A DNA stretch of 36,000 nt from the NCBI GenBank assembly GCA_964418085.1, contig CAYQKB010000004.1, positions 1 to 36,000 on the forward strand, in the 5' to 3' direction. This document shows positions 13,491-20,496 of the stretch, in pieces. Made by a program: the position numbers and the translations under genes. The notes beneath the pieces are model-generated. The model was not told where the DNA came from and did not search any database. It worked only from the letters and a program-made list of their open reading frames with translations. The number at the start of each line of letters is the position of its first letter. The first letter of the stretch is position 1. Source of the DNA: JBBTYG01 sp964418085. GTDB lineage: Bacteria > Patescibacteriota > Minisyncoccia > UBA6257 > 2-01-FULL-56-20.

Positions 13491-14696
13491 TTATATGATT
13501 ACTCCACCGCCGAGCATCTCTCCACTTTTCGAATACCATACTGCCGACTGGCCCGGGGCAATAAATTTCTGCGGCTTTTTAAAAACCAGTTTTATTTTGG
13601 ACTTGTGGCCGATAACGAGTCGAGCTTCACCAAGCGGCTGGCGGTATCTTACGCGGGCGTAGACTTTTGTGAGTGGCTTATGACTTATGGCAGGATTTAA
13701 AAAATTTACATTCACTAGTTTGACCTCTTTTTTGTATAACGCTTTATTGTTTTCTCCTTCCGCCATCACGAGCGTGTTTGTCTGCACATTTTTTTCGGAT
13801 ACATAAAACGGTTTTTTGTCCAAATTTTTTTTATTTTTGAGATTTGATTTTTGAGATTTGAGATTTACTCCCAAATGCCTCTGCCCGATGGTATAAAAAT
13901 ATGCGCCTGTGTGCTCGCCCATTTTTTCACCGGAAGCAGACAAAATATCTCCGCGCTTCGGCTTAATATAGGACTTCAGAAAATCCGCAATAGAAACCTG
14001 TCCCAAAAAACAAATGCCCTGTGAATCTTTTTTGTCCGCTGTTGGCAATCCTGCTTTCTTTGCAATTTTGCGCACGCCCGGCTTTATATAACCACCTATC
14101 GGAAAGAGGCAATGCGCCAATTGTTTTTGCGTCAGCGTCCAGAGGAAGTAGCTTTGATCCTTATTTGGATCAATCGCAGCTAATAGCTTATAGCGAATGG
14201 CTAATGGCTTTCTAATTCCTACTTCTTCGCTATTTGTCATATTCCCTTTGCCATATGCTAATTTCACATAATGCCCCGTCGCCACAAAATCCGCTCCAGC
14301 GCACCTCGCCTGGTCAAAAAATAAACCGAATTTAATCTCCTTATTGCACATAACGTCCGGATTCGGGGTTATCCCCGCGCGATAGCCGTCCACCATATAC
14401 TTCACCACCCGCTTTTTATATTCTTCTTCAAAGTCCCAGACATAGAAAGGTATTGTGAGCTTCTCGGCGACACGGCGGGCGTCTTCGGCATCGCGATCCT
14501 GGCAACCGTCAACATTAAAACAGCGCATAAAAACACCGACGACATCATATCCGTCGTTTTTTAAGAGCAATGCCGCAACGGACGAATCAACGCCCCCCGA
14601 CATCGCGACAAACACCTTTCGACTTCGCTCCCTCGATACTATTCGGGACGAGTCAGGGGAAGCTTTTATTTTTTTGTTTTTTAGCTGTATCTTCAC
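13491..14696 (-). CDS. mnmA: tRNA-specific 2-thiouridylase MnmA with repeat-derived insertions
   Basis: This 401-residue enzyme makes s2U34 in tRNA-Lys/Glu/Gln. The PP-loop SGGVDSS (33-39) binds ATP. C117 (NPDVMCNKEIKF) and C229 (SQGICFLG) are the two catalytic cysteines. GHYVKL and the C-terminal beta-barrel are present. The start is GTG 14696, with TATGAT 6 bases upstream. Three parts are foreign to the family: an N-terminal tail (about residues 11-26, SPDSSRIVSRERSRK) encoded by a GACTTCGCTCCCTCGATAC-type repeat, residues ~151-167 encoded by an AGCTAATAGC-type repeat, and residues ~279-294 (KSQKSNLKNKKNLDKK) encoded by an AAATCTCAAA-type repeat. All keep the frame and avoid the active site. 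Function is probably retained. Confidence 0.93.
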   Translation of the reverse strand: MKIQLKNKKIKASPDSSRIVSRERSRKVFVAMSGGVDSSVAALLLKNDGYDVVGVFMRCFNVDGCQDRDAEDARRVAEKLTIPFYVWDFEEEYKKRVVKYMVDGYRAGITPNPDVMCNKEIKFGLFFDQARCAGADFVATGHYVKLAYGKGNMTNSEEVGIRKPLAIRYKLLAAIDPNKDQSYFLWTLTQKQLAHCLFPIGGYIKPGVRKIAKKAGLPTADKKDSQGICFLGQVSIADFLKSYIKPKRGDILSASGEKMGEHTGAYFYTIGQRHLGVNLKSQKSNLKNKKNLDKKPFYVSEKNVQTNTLVMAEGENNKALYKKEVKLVNVNFLNPAISHKPLTKVYARVRYRQPLGEARLVIGHKSKIKLVFKKPQKFIAPGQSAVWYSKSGEMLGGGVII

Positions 14697-14702
14697 GTCG
14701 GT

Positions 14703-14708
14703 ATCATA
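14703..14708 (-). promoter_or_regulatory. -10 box for mnmA
   Basis: TATGAT on the minus strand ends 6 bases before the GTG start at 14696. There is no clear -35 box. An ATG inside the box is followed at once by an in-frame stop, so GTG is the only sensible start. Confidence 0.45.
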
Positions 14709-14855
14709 ACGAGTTTGAGCTCATTTGAAAACCCCATATTCTGCACACACGCCGATATTTTCGCATCGAAAGCGACACGCAAAACCATCTGTTCCCCAGA
14801 CGAGCTTGCTACACACTTAAACGAACTCTCGCGGGAGGGCAACGACACAGAATCA

Positions 14856-14892
14856 GAAAACAAAACGACGGGTGATGACGATGCACCACCCG
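14856..14892 (-). terminator. Terminator of the 87-residue coiled-coil gene
   Basis: On the minus strand CGGGTGGTG pairs with CATCACCCG (9 bp with one G-U) around a 6-base loop, followed by TCGTTTTGTTTTC. It lies 19 bases after the stop at 14911. The region 14709-14855 upstream of mnmA shows no other supported feature. Confidence 0.65.
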
Positions 14893-14910
14893 CGAGTTAA
14901 TTAGTTTTCT

Positions 14911-15174
14911 CTAACGATTTTTTCTGAACAGATCCTGCGCAGCGTTCACCTGATCCAAAATTTCTTTCACGCTCAAGCCCTGCGCATTCACTGATCCCTC
15001 CGTTTCCCGAAGAGCTTGCATTTGCTCTTGAGGAGTTGCCTCCTCGCACGCCTTTTGCATTTCCGCGATGGTTTCTCGAAACTCCCTTCCTCTATCTTTT
15101 TTTTCGAGTCGCCTGTTCATTTTCTCGATTTGCGCGTCAATTTCAGCCAATTCCTTCTTGTAATCTTTATCCAT
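14911..15174 (-). CDS. Small coiled-coil protein, 87 aa
   Basis: This is a highly charged, helix-forming protein. Residues 1-60 carry heptad-like spacing (KELAEIDAQIEKMNRRLEKK) and predict a coiled coil, followed by a second helix SVKEILDQVNAAQDLFRKN. No Cys, signal peptide or membrane segment is present. GCGGAG lies 6 bases before the ATG, one of the few good Shine-Dalgarno sequences here, and a hairpin terminator follows. It stands alone, divergent from pepA. No known family is recognised. Confidence 0.7.
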   Translation of the reverse strand: MDKDYKKELAEIDAQIEKMNRRLEKKDRGREFRETIAEMQKACEEATPQEQMQALRETEGSVNAQGLSVKEILDQVNAAQDLFRKNR

Positions 15175-15279
15175 ATACGCTCCGCGGTTGTGTCACTTAA
15201 ATAAGTTTTCAAATGACGGTTATTGTCTTTCTGCTCGCTGTACTATATCATAGAAGCAAACATTGTCTATACACATAGC

Positions 15280-16791
15280 ATGAATACTAAAATCACACTT
15301 GTAGTAAAGCCGGAGCCGAAGAATATAGCACTTGCCGTCTTTATTTTTGACGGAGAAAAAGCAGAAAAACATCCGATTTTTAAGTTCCTGGAAGATCCAG
15401 AGCGGGAATATATTCGTGGCATTGCAGGCGACATCAAGCCAAAAGAAAAAGAAGTGAAAATTTTCGTACTGCCGGCGGGACGGAAAATTTTTGCCATCGG
15501 ACTCGGAAAGAAAAAAGATTTTTCACCTTTTAAAGCCGGGCTTGCCACGCGGATTGCCGTACAGACCGCAAAACGAGAACGAATCAAGAAATTCGCTTTC
15601 TGGGCGGAACCGCAAAAGAGTCCGACGGCGACCCGCGAACTTTTTGAATCCGTAGCGGCTAATGCGCTTCTCGCAAATTTCGAATTTATAAAATATAAAA
15701 CCCCGCCGGAACAAGGGTTTAATTTCGTCGAAGAGATCCATGCCGTCTCCAAAAAAATCAATAAAGACATACGCGAAGGGCTAAATGCCGGAATCATCAT
15801 CGGCGAAGAAGTAAATAATTGCCGGGAGCTCGCGAACATGCCGGGAGGAGACATGACTCCCCGCGTGCTCGCTGTACACGCCCTCGAATGCACAAAAGAT
15901 CTTGGCATCAAATCAACGATACTCGACGAAAAGAAAATACAGGAACTCGGCATGGGCGGAGTGATTGGCGTTTCGAAGGGATCGGTGGAGCCGCCGAGGT
16001 TCATCATTCTCGAATATATGAAGGGGCCGAAGTCCCAAAAGCCGATCGTGCTTGTCGGTAAGGGAGTAACATTCGATACGGGCGGACTCAACCTCAAGCC
16101 ATCGAACTATATTTATGAAATGCATATGGATATGTCGGGCGGAGCGGCGGTGATACACGCTCTCCGAGCTGCGGCGCGCCTGAAACTCAAGAAAAATATT
16201 GTGGCACTCGTGCCTGCAGCTGAAAACATGCCCTCCGGCTCAAGTTACCGCCCCGGCGATGTGCTTAAAACTATGTCGGGAAAAACAGTTGAGGTGCTAA
16301 ACACAGACGCAGAAGGAAGACTTATTCTCGCTGATGCACTTTCATATGCAAAAAAATTCGGCCCATCAGTCGTGATTGACATAGCGACACTTACGGGAGC
16401 TGCGGTGGTGGCACTCGGCCAGCGATATTCTGCTTTGTTTTCCAACAACCGGAGGCTAGAGGAACTTCTCCGTGCTATTGGAGAAAAAACAGGGGACAAA
16501 GTCTGGCCGCTTCCACTTTCCGTTGATTATGAAGAAGAAATTAGAGGCACATTCGCAGACTTGGCAAATGCCGAGAAAACGAGATATGGGGGTGCGATTG
16601 GAGGCGCCATGTTTCTTTGGCAATTTATAAAAAATTCCGAGGCGGAGATGAAGTCAAAACAAAAAGAAATTCCGTGGGTGCATATCGATATCGCTCCCCG
16701 CATGACAACGATTGACGGCGAATATCTTGCGAAAGGCGCGGCGGGAGCGAGCGTGATGCTTCTTGTCCGTCTCCTTGAAAAGAAATCTTAA
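15280..16791 (+). CDS. pepA: Leucyl aminopeptidase (M17 family)
   Basis: This is a 503-residue cytosolic di-zinc exopeptidase that removes N-terminal residues from peptides. The N-terminal macro-like domain is residues ~1-165. The catalytic domain contains VGKGVTFDTGGLNLKP (metal-binding Lys and Asp), MHMDMSGGAAV (Asp) and NTDAEGRLILADAL, the M17 signature with the second Asp/Glu pair and active-site Arg. All metal ligands are present. ATG 15280 is preferred over 15223 because the family's beta strand starts right after it and TCTATACACA lies just before. It is the first gene of a plus-strand operon with two small membrane proteins, 29 bases apart. The length is typical (~500). Confidence 0.95.
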   Translation: MNTKITLVVKPEPKNIALAVFIFDGEKAEKHPIFKFLEDPEREYIRGIAGDIKPKEKEVKIFVLPAGRKIFAIGLGKKKDFSPFKAGLATRIAVQTAKRERIKKFAFWAEPQKSPTATRELFESVAANALLANFEFIKYKTPPEQGFNFVEEIHAVSKKINKDIREGLNAGIIIGEEVNNCRELANMPGGDMTPRVLAVHALECTKDLGIKSTILDEKKIQELGMGGVIGVSKGSVEPPRFIILEYMKGPKSQKPIVLVGKGVTFDTGGLNLKPSNYIYEMHMDMSGGAAVIHALRAAARLKLKKNIVALVPAAENMPSGSSYRPGDVLKTMSGKTVEVLNTDAEGRLILADALSYAKKFGPSVVIDIATLTGAAVVALGQRYSALFSNNRRLEELLRAIGEKTGDKVWPLPLSVDYEEEIRGTFADLANAEKTRYGGAIGGAMFLWQFIKNSEAEMKSKQKEIPWVHIDIAPRMTTIDGEYLAKGAAGASVMLLVRLLEKKS

Positions 16792-16820
16792 GATTGCCCG
16801 GCGTCGCGAGAAAAGAAATA

Positions 16821-17057
16821 ATGCAAAATATACTTTCCAATCAAGAAATGCTCTCTCAAGCCTTGAAGCCGACGATGCTTCTTGTATTTCTCGGCGTGCT
16901 TATATTTTTTGGCGTTGTGAGCGTGGTTTTAAATTATCACTGGAAAGAATACGGAATTGACTCGCAGCGGCTTTCAAAAGTACGCCGGATTTATTTCGGC
17001 GTTTCCGCAATCCTCCTCGTCGCAATCACAATCTTTATACTCCCGTTATTCCTATGA
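16821..17057 (+). CDS. Small two-TM membrane protein, 78 aa
   Basis: This is a short protein with two hydrophobic helices (residues ~20-37 and ~58-77) joined by a basic, hydrophilic loop (YHWKEYGIDSQRLSKVRR). Start ATG 16821 follows GAGAAAAGAAATA; an earlier TTG at 16794 in the same frame is less likely. The stop overlaps the ATG of the next gene by 4 bases, so it is coupled to the PH-domain protein and probably works with it at the membrane. It belongs to no family I recognise. Confidence 0.75.
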   Translation: MQNILSNQEMLSQALKPTMLLVFLGVLIFFGVVSVVLNYHWKEYGIDSQRLSKVRRIYFGVSAILLVAITIFILPLFL

Positions 17058-17599
17058 TTTCACTTTATCCAGACGAACACATAATACTCGAGCGGAGATC
17101 ATTCTGGATGCCGATTGCCCTGCAGGGTGTGTTGCTTTTCTTTGCCGCGATTGCTCCCTTCTTTTTTATATTCATATTTAAAGAGTTTCTGCCTCAAGAA
17201 GCAAAAAGTATCGTCGGCTCCTATCAGGCGCCCGTTCTCTTTTTTGCTTTTACCTGGGCGCTTGTGCTGTGGATCGTATTTTTTGTCCGCTGGACGAATT
17301 ATTATCTGAACGTTTTTATCATCACCAACAAGCGGATACTCGACATTGATCAGCTCGGCCTGTTTGCTCGGGACATTTCCGAAACGCGGCTTGAAAACAT
17401 CCAGGACATGCGCGTGGAAGTCCTCGGCTTCCTTGCCACAACCATGGACTTCGGAAACATTTATATACAAACAGCGGGAACCACGGACGAATTTGTGATA
17501 AAAAATATTCCTACGCCAAACAAAATAAAAGACGCGATATCCCATCAGTGCGAAGCGCTCTCCACTTCCTCTGTCCAAAACTTGCGCCAGAAGGCATAA
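17054..17599 (+). CDS. PH-domain membrane protein (bPH_2/YdbS-like)
   Basis: This 181-residue protein has two N-terminal TM helices (~20-42 and ~58-80), then a bacterial PH-like domain. TNYYLNVFIITNKRILDIDQ and the run ISETRLENIQDM are the conserved strand and helix. FGNIYIQTAG marks the last strands. These proteins are common in Gram-positives and CPR bacteria and are of unknown function. It is the last gene of the pepA operon, coupled by a 4-base overlap to the preceding two-TM protein. Its last codons and stop form part of the outer arm of a palindromic element (17587-17693), so the element reaches into the coding sequence. Confidence 0.85.
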   Translation: MISLYPDEHIILERRSFWMPIALQGVLLFFAAIAPFFFIFIFKEFLPQEAKSIVGSYQAPVLFFAFTWALVLWIVFFVRWTNYYLNVFIITNKRILDIDQLGLFARDISETRLENIQDMRVEVLGFLATTMDFGNIYIQTAGTTDEFVIKNIPTPNKIKDAISHQCEALSTSSVQNLRQKA

Positions 17600-17693
17600 A
17601 GTTTTTGGAGCACGGATGTTTTTCCTGCTGGAAAAACTCCTCCTGCTCACACCGCCGTGTTCCGCAAGTCTCCAAAAACTTTATGCCTTCTGG
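17587..17693 (+). repeat. 3'-UTR palindromic element, copy 2 (PH-domain gene / efp)
   Basis: A 24-bp perfect inverted repeat (17587-17610 with 17670-17693) encloses 59 bases. Inside it, CACGG (17611-17615) can pair with CCGTG (17655-17659), and GTTTTTCC-TGCT-GGAAAAAC (17618-17637) forms a hairpin, so the fold is a stem with a branched interior. The core TTTTGGAG ... hairpin ... CT-rich run ... CCGCCGTGTTCCG ... CTCCAAAA matches copy 1 at 7273-7367. The left arm contains the last codons and TAA of the PH-domain gene; the right arm is their inverted copy. It lies 9 bases from the end of efp. Confidence 0.75.
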
Positions 17694-17702
17694 TGCACTC
17701 CC

Positions 17703-18272
17703 CTAGCGCTTATCTACCCGCTCAACATAATTTCCCGTTTCTGTATTTATCTTTATGATGTCGCCTTCGTTGATGAAGAGCGGCGTTGAAACTTTCCCGC
17801 CTCCCTCGATTGTCACTACTTTATCTCCTCCCTGCGCGGTGTTGCCCTTTATGGATGGCGGCGCTTCGATAACTTTGAAATCAATTTTCACCGGCAGTAT
17901 CACTTTAATAATTTTATCCTTAAAGAGCATAGTTCCTACCTTCGTATTCGGCTTCAAAAACTGGCGGGCATCGCCGATTACCTCCGCCTTGATCGCAAAG
18001 CGATTTTTTGGATTCTTCTCGTCGGTGAACCAATACTCGTCGCGATGACTATAAATAAACATCGCATCTTTCTTTTCGATTTCGGCCTCCTCGAAATTGT
18101 CACTGCCCTGAAAATTCCGGTCCAAAATTTTTCCGGTAATCTGGTTTCGGATTTTAGTCTGCACGACTGCTTTTCGCTGCTGCATGCGTAAAAAGTGCAT
18201 TTCAAGCACTTCGTATGGATCGCCATCCAGGATGAAGAGCACGCCTTTTTTTAGATCGGTGTAGGACAACAT
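17703..18272 (-). CDS. efp: Elongation factor P with non-canonical tip loop
   Basis: This 189-residue protein has all three OB-like domains of EF-P, which relieves ribosome stalling at polyproline. LKKGVLFILDGDPYEV starts domain I, and the C-terminal TPLFINEGDIIKINTETGNY is the domain III signature. In the domain I tip loop, where E. coli has KPGKGQA with the modified K34, this protein has RMQQRKA (residues 29-35), so the position aligned with K34 is Gln with Arg-Lys next to it. No EpmA/EarP/YmfI genes are in the window. The tip is probably unmodified or differently used. It is convergent with the PH-domain gene and monocistronic. TATACG lies 12 bases before the ATG. Confidence 0.95.
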   Translation of the reverse strand: MLSYTDLKKGVLFILDGDPYEVLEMHFLRMQQRKAVVQTKIRNQITGKILDRNFQGSDNFEEAEIEKKDAMFIYSHRDEYWFTDEKNPKNRFAIKAEVIGDARQFLKPNTKVGTMLFKDKIIKVILPVKIDFKVIEAPPSIKGNTAQGGDKVVTIEGGGKVSTPLFINEGDIIKINTETGNYVERVDKR

Positions 18273-18283
18273 GGAATTTTTTT

Positions 18284-18321
18284 GCGTATAGCTAAATAGC
18301 GAATGGCTAATAGCTGAAAAC
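18284..18321. repeat. AGCTAATAGC-type simple repeat upstream of efp
   Basis: GTATAGCTAAATAGCGAATGGCTAATAGCTG-like sequence matches the repeat inserted in mnmA at about 14176-14212 (AGCTAATAGC, ATAGCGAATGGCTAAT shared). It lies in the efp upstream region. The rest of 18322-18455 holds the promoter of the next gene and nothing else seen. Confidence 0.5.
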
Positions 18322-18361
18322 GACTAACAGAGTATATATGGGAGGCGGAAAAAATTCAAAG

Positions 18362-18390
18362 TTGACGAGTTTTATTTTTTATGTTATCAA
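18362..18390 (+). promoter_or_regulatory. Promoter of the pseudopilin-like gene
   Basis: TTGACG (18362-18367) and TATCAA (18385-18390) are separated by 17 bases. The leader to ATG 18456 is about 60 bases. This is the only good -35/-10 pair in the gap. Confidence 0.45.
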
Positions 18391-18455
18391 ATTAACAGCG
18401 AATCCGAATGCAATTTCTGTATTTGGACAACTTGAAATCACCCAACATTTGAAAT

Positions 18456-18893
18456 ATGAACACAAACCGAATATCCGTAAAATCCGTCCGCACCTACAAT
18501 CTCATGCTTCTTATTATGCCCTTTGTTCTCATTTCCGCGATCATCATGGGGGCTTTAATCTCTGCTTCTCGAACTGCTGCTTCTCGGGCGGCGGCACTTG
18601 CCTTGCAGCAGAAGAATATTTGCATCGAAAACCTCAAGCAGATTCGGAGAGCCAAGGAGGTGTGGATGATTCAGCCGCCGCCAGGCTTCAATCGAAAATC
18701 ATCTGATGTCGAGTTTTCGCTCGACGGTGCGCACCGGAGCGGGAGCAGTATTCCAGCCGACTCCGATCTCTTTGGTCCGAATAAGCTCATCGATGTAAAG
18801 CCGGTTTGCCCTGCCGGCGGCTGGTATTCCCTTGGGGCATTGGCGGAAAATCCGACGTGCTCGGTACCCGGCCACACGCTCTATAAGCAATAA
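18456..18893 (+). CDS. Membrane-anchored pseudopilin-like protein
   Basis: This 145-residue protein has one N-terminal TM helix (~17-38) and a C-terminal extracellular part. CIENLKQIRRAKEVWM (residues ~56-71), followed later by CPAGGWYSLG and PTCSVPGH, matches the C-terminal half of pseudopilin-like proteins common in Verrucomicrobia and related bacteria (C..NL.QI..AKE.W ... CP.GG.Y ... P.CS..GH). The four Cys probably form disulfides. No prepilin peptidase site (G/A-F-x3-E) precedes the TM helix, so it is not a standard pilin. It has its own promoter and a strong terminator. Role unknown; surface exposed by inference. Confidence 0.75.
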   Translation: MNTNRISVKSVRTYNLMLLIMPFVLISAIIMGALISASRTAASRAAALALQQKNICIENLKQIRRAKEVWMIQPPPGFNRKSSDVEFSLDGAHRSGSSIPADSDLFGPNKLIDVKPVCPAGGWYSLGALAENPTCSVPGHTLYKQ

Positions 18894-18899
18894 AACACA

Positions 18900-18940
18900 C
18901 GACCCCCAGGAAAAATTCCTCGGGGGTCGAAACTTTTATA
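18900..18940 (+). terminator. Terminator of the pseudopilin-like gene
   Basis: CGACCCCC (18900-18907) pairs with GGGGGTCG (18922-18929), with an inner GGAA/TTCC stem, followed by AAACTTTTATA. It separates this gene from the lysA-like gene. Confidence 0.75.
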
Positions 18941-18975
18941 CAACACAAGGCCGAAGCGATGGAGCCAATATTTTC

Positions 18976-19066
18976 TTGACCAAAGCCCCCAATTCCTATA
19001 CAACAGTAGCAAGCTCTTTGACATTGGAACTCTTGAAGTTCCTCAATCAAAGATTGAAACAATTGA
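18976..19066 (+). promoter_or_regulatory. Probable promoter and hairpin-bearing leader of the lysA-like gene
   Basis: TTGACC (18976-18981) and TATACA (18997-19002) are 15 bases apart, short of the ideal 17. The ~95-base leader contains GGAACT-CTTGA-AGTTCC (19026-19042) and CAATC-AAA-GATTG (19044-19056). It is too short for a lysine riboswitch. ACGAAAGAAACACT precedes the ATG at 19099. Confidence 0.3.
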
Positions 19067-19098
19067 ACAACCGCAGCGATAGAAACGAAAGAAACACT

Positions 19099-20457
19099 AT
19101 GCCAATGACCACCGACTTCAAAGAGAGGTTATTTCCACTGCTTCCGCAGCTTGCGGAACGGTTCGGAACGCCTTTCCACATTTACGACGAAACGGGAATA
19201 CGAGAAACTGGAGAACGGCTCAAAGACACGTTCGCCTGGGCAACCAAGTATGGCTTTCAGGAATTCTTTGCCGTGAAGGCACTGCCGAATCCCGCGATTC
19301 TCAACATTATGGATGACATGAACTTCGGCTTTGACTGCAGTTCCATTCCAGAACTGCGGCTTGCACGCCAAATAAATCACCGGCACGGAATCATGTTTAC
19401 CTCGAACAACACGACTGTCCAAGAATTCAAGGAGGCGATTTATGTAGGTAAAGCAGCCCTCATTAACCTGGATGACCTAAATCTCATTGAGAAGTTTGGC
19501 TCAAGACTTCCCGAGACGATTTGCTTCCGATACAATCCGGGCCCGCGCCGGACAGGAAACGCCATCATCGGCGATCCCAAGAAGCAAAAATTCGGCATCA
19601 CACATGCCCAGCTTGTGCCTGCATACCGTAAAGCGAAAGAACTCGGCGCCGAAATATTCGGTCTACACACGATGGTCTGCTCGAATGAGCGGAACTATCG
19701 ATATATGGTTGAAACCGCCCGATCCCTACTCGAAATCACAGAGATGCTTGATCGAAAGCTTGCTATTCGGCTCGCCTTTATCAACATCGGCGGCGGGATC
19801 GGAATTCCCTACCGGCCGACGGACAAACCGTTCAACCTCGAAGCAATGAGCCGAGAAGTTGAGAAACTTTTTCGGCAGTTTAAAAGTCGCAGATTCTTTG
19901 CGCCGGCGCTCTACATGGAGTCCGGCAGATTCATGACCGGTCCGCACGGAGCGCTTGTCTGCCGCGCAATCAATCGGAAAGACATCTACGAAAAATATGT
20001 GGGCGTTGATACTGGCATGCCGGCCTTAATGCGGCCTGCGATGTACGGCGCGTATCACCACATAAGCGTGGTGGATGACAGAACTGGTCAGGAAGCTCGC
20101 AGGCCCGCCAAACGAGTACATATCGTCGGTTCGATCTGCGAAAACTGCGATCGGCTTACGCCCGTAAACGAACCCCGTTTGCTTCCGGATATTTTGCATG
20201 GCGAAATAGACGGCGACCTTATCGTCGTGCACGACACCGGCGCACATGGCTCGGCTATGGGCTTCAACTACAACGGCCGGCTGCGTCCGCAAGAGCTCTT
20301 GCTCAAACCGGACAGCAGCGTGGAACTTATCCGGCGGGCGGAAACGATTGAAGACTTGTTTGCCACCCTTAAATTCGTACCGAATACATGGGAAAACGGA
20401 CCATCAACGACAGAAACCAAGAAACGACAGAAAAGAAAACAAACCGTCCTCGCTTAA
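19099..20457 (+). CDS. lysA: Diaminopimelate decarboxylase-like PLP enzyme (LysA family)
   Basis: This 452-residue protein is a fold III PLP decarboxylase. FFAVKALPNPAIL carries the PLP-binding Lys. FDCSSIPELRLA, NIGGGIGIPY (Gly-rich phosphate loop), SICENCDRL (the C-E-x-x-D substrate motif) and HDTGAHGSAMGFNYNGRLRP (C-terminal PLP contact Tyr) follow in the usual order. LysA converts meso-diaminopimelate to lysine. ATG 19099 is preferred to an earlier open-frame start at 18832 because the intervening region contains a terminator, and GAAACGAAAGAAACACT lies just before it. The aminotransferase gene follows after 39 bases, pointing to an amino-acid pathway. The last ~15 residues are a basic tail. 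A different amino-acid substrate is possible. Confidence 0.87.
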   Translation: MPMTTDFKERLFPLLPQLAERFGTPFHIYDETGIRETGERLKDTFAWATKYGFQEFFAVKALPNPAILNIMDDMNFGFDCSSIPELRLARQINHRHGIMFTSNNTTVQEFKEAIYVGKAALINLDDLNLIEKFGSRLPETICFRYNPGPRRTGNAIIGDPKKQKFGITHAQLVPAYRKAKELGAEIFGLHTMVCSNERNYRYMVETARSLLEITEMLDRKLAIRLAFINIGGGIGIPYRPTDKPFNLEAMSREVEKLFRQFKSRRFFAPALYMESGRFMTGPHGALVCRAINRKDIYEKYVGVDTGMPALMRPAMYGAYHHISVVDDRTGQEARRPAKRVHIVGSICENCDRLTPVNEPRLLPDILHGEIDGDLIVVHDTGAHGSAMGFNYNGRLRPQELLLKPDSSVELIRRAETIEDLFATLKFVPNTWENGPSTTETKKRQKRKQTVLA

Positions 20458-20496
20458 AGCGAGGCGAACACAGAAATGATAGAAAGAAAAATAGAT

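Noticed and set aside
14715..14900. TTG-started 61-codon frame on the plus strand between mnmA and the coiled-coil gene
   Set aside because: It uses a rare start with no ribosome site, overlaps the terminator of the opposite gene and matches no family. The composition is not absurd, so it is only set aside.
15267..16097. Open frame of 276 codons antisense to pepA
   Set aside because: pepA carries complete M17 motifs; the antisense frame is a Ser-rich shadow.
19026..19098. Possible lysine riboswitch before the lysA-like gene
   Set aside because: The leader is far too short and has only two small hairpins; none of the conserved lysine-riboswitch segments are seen.
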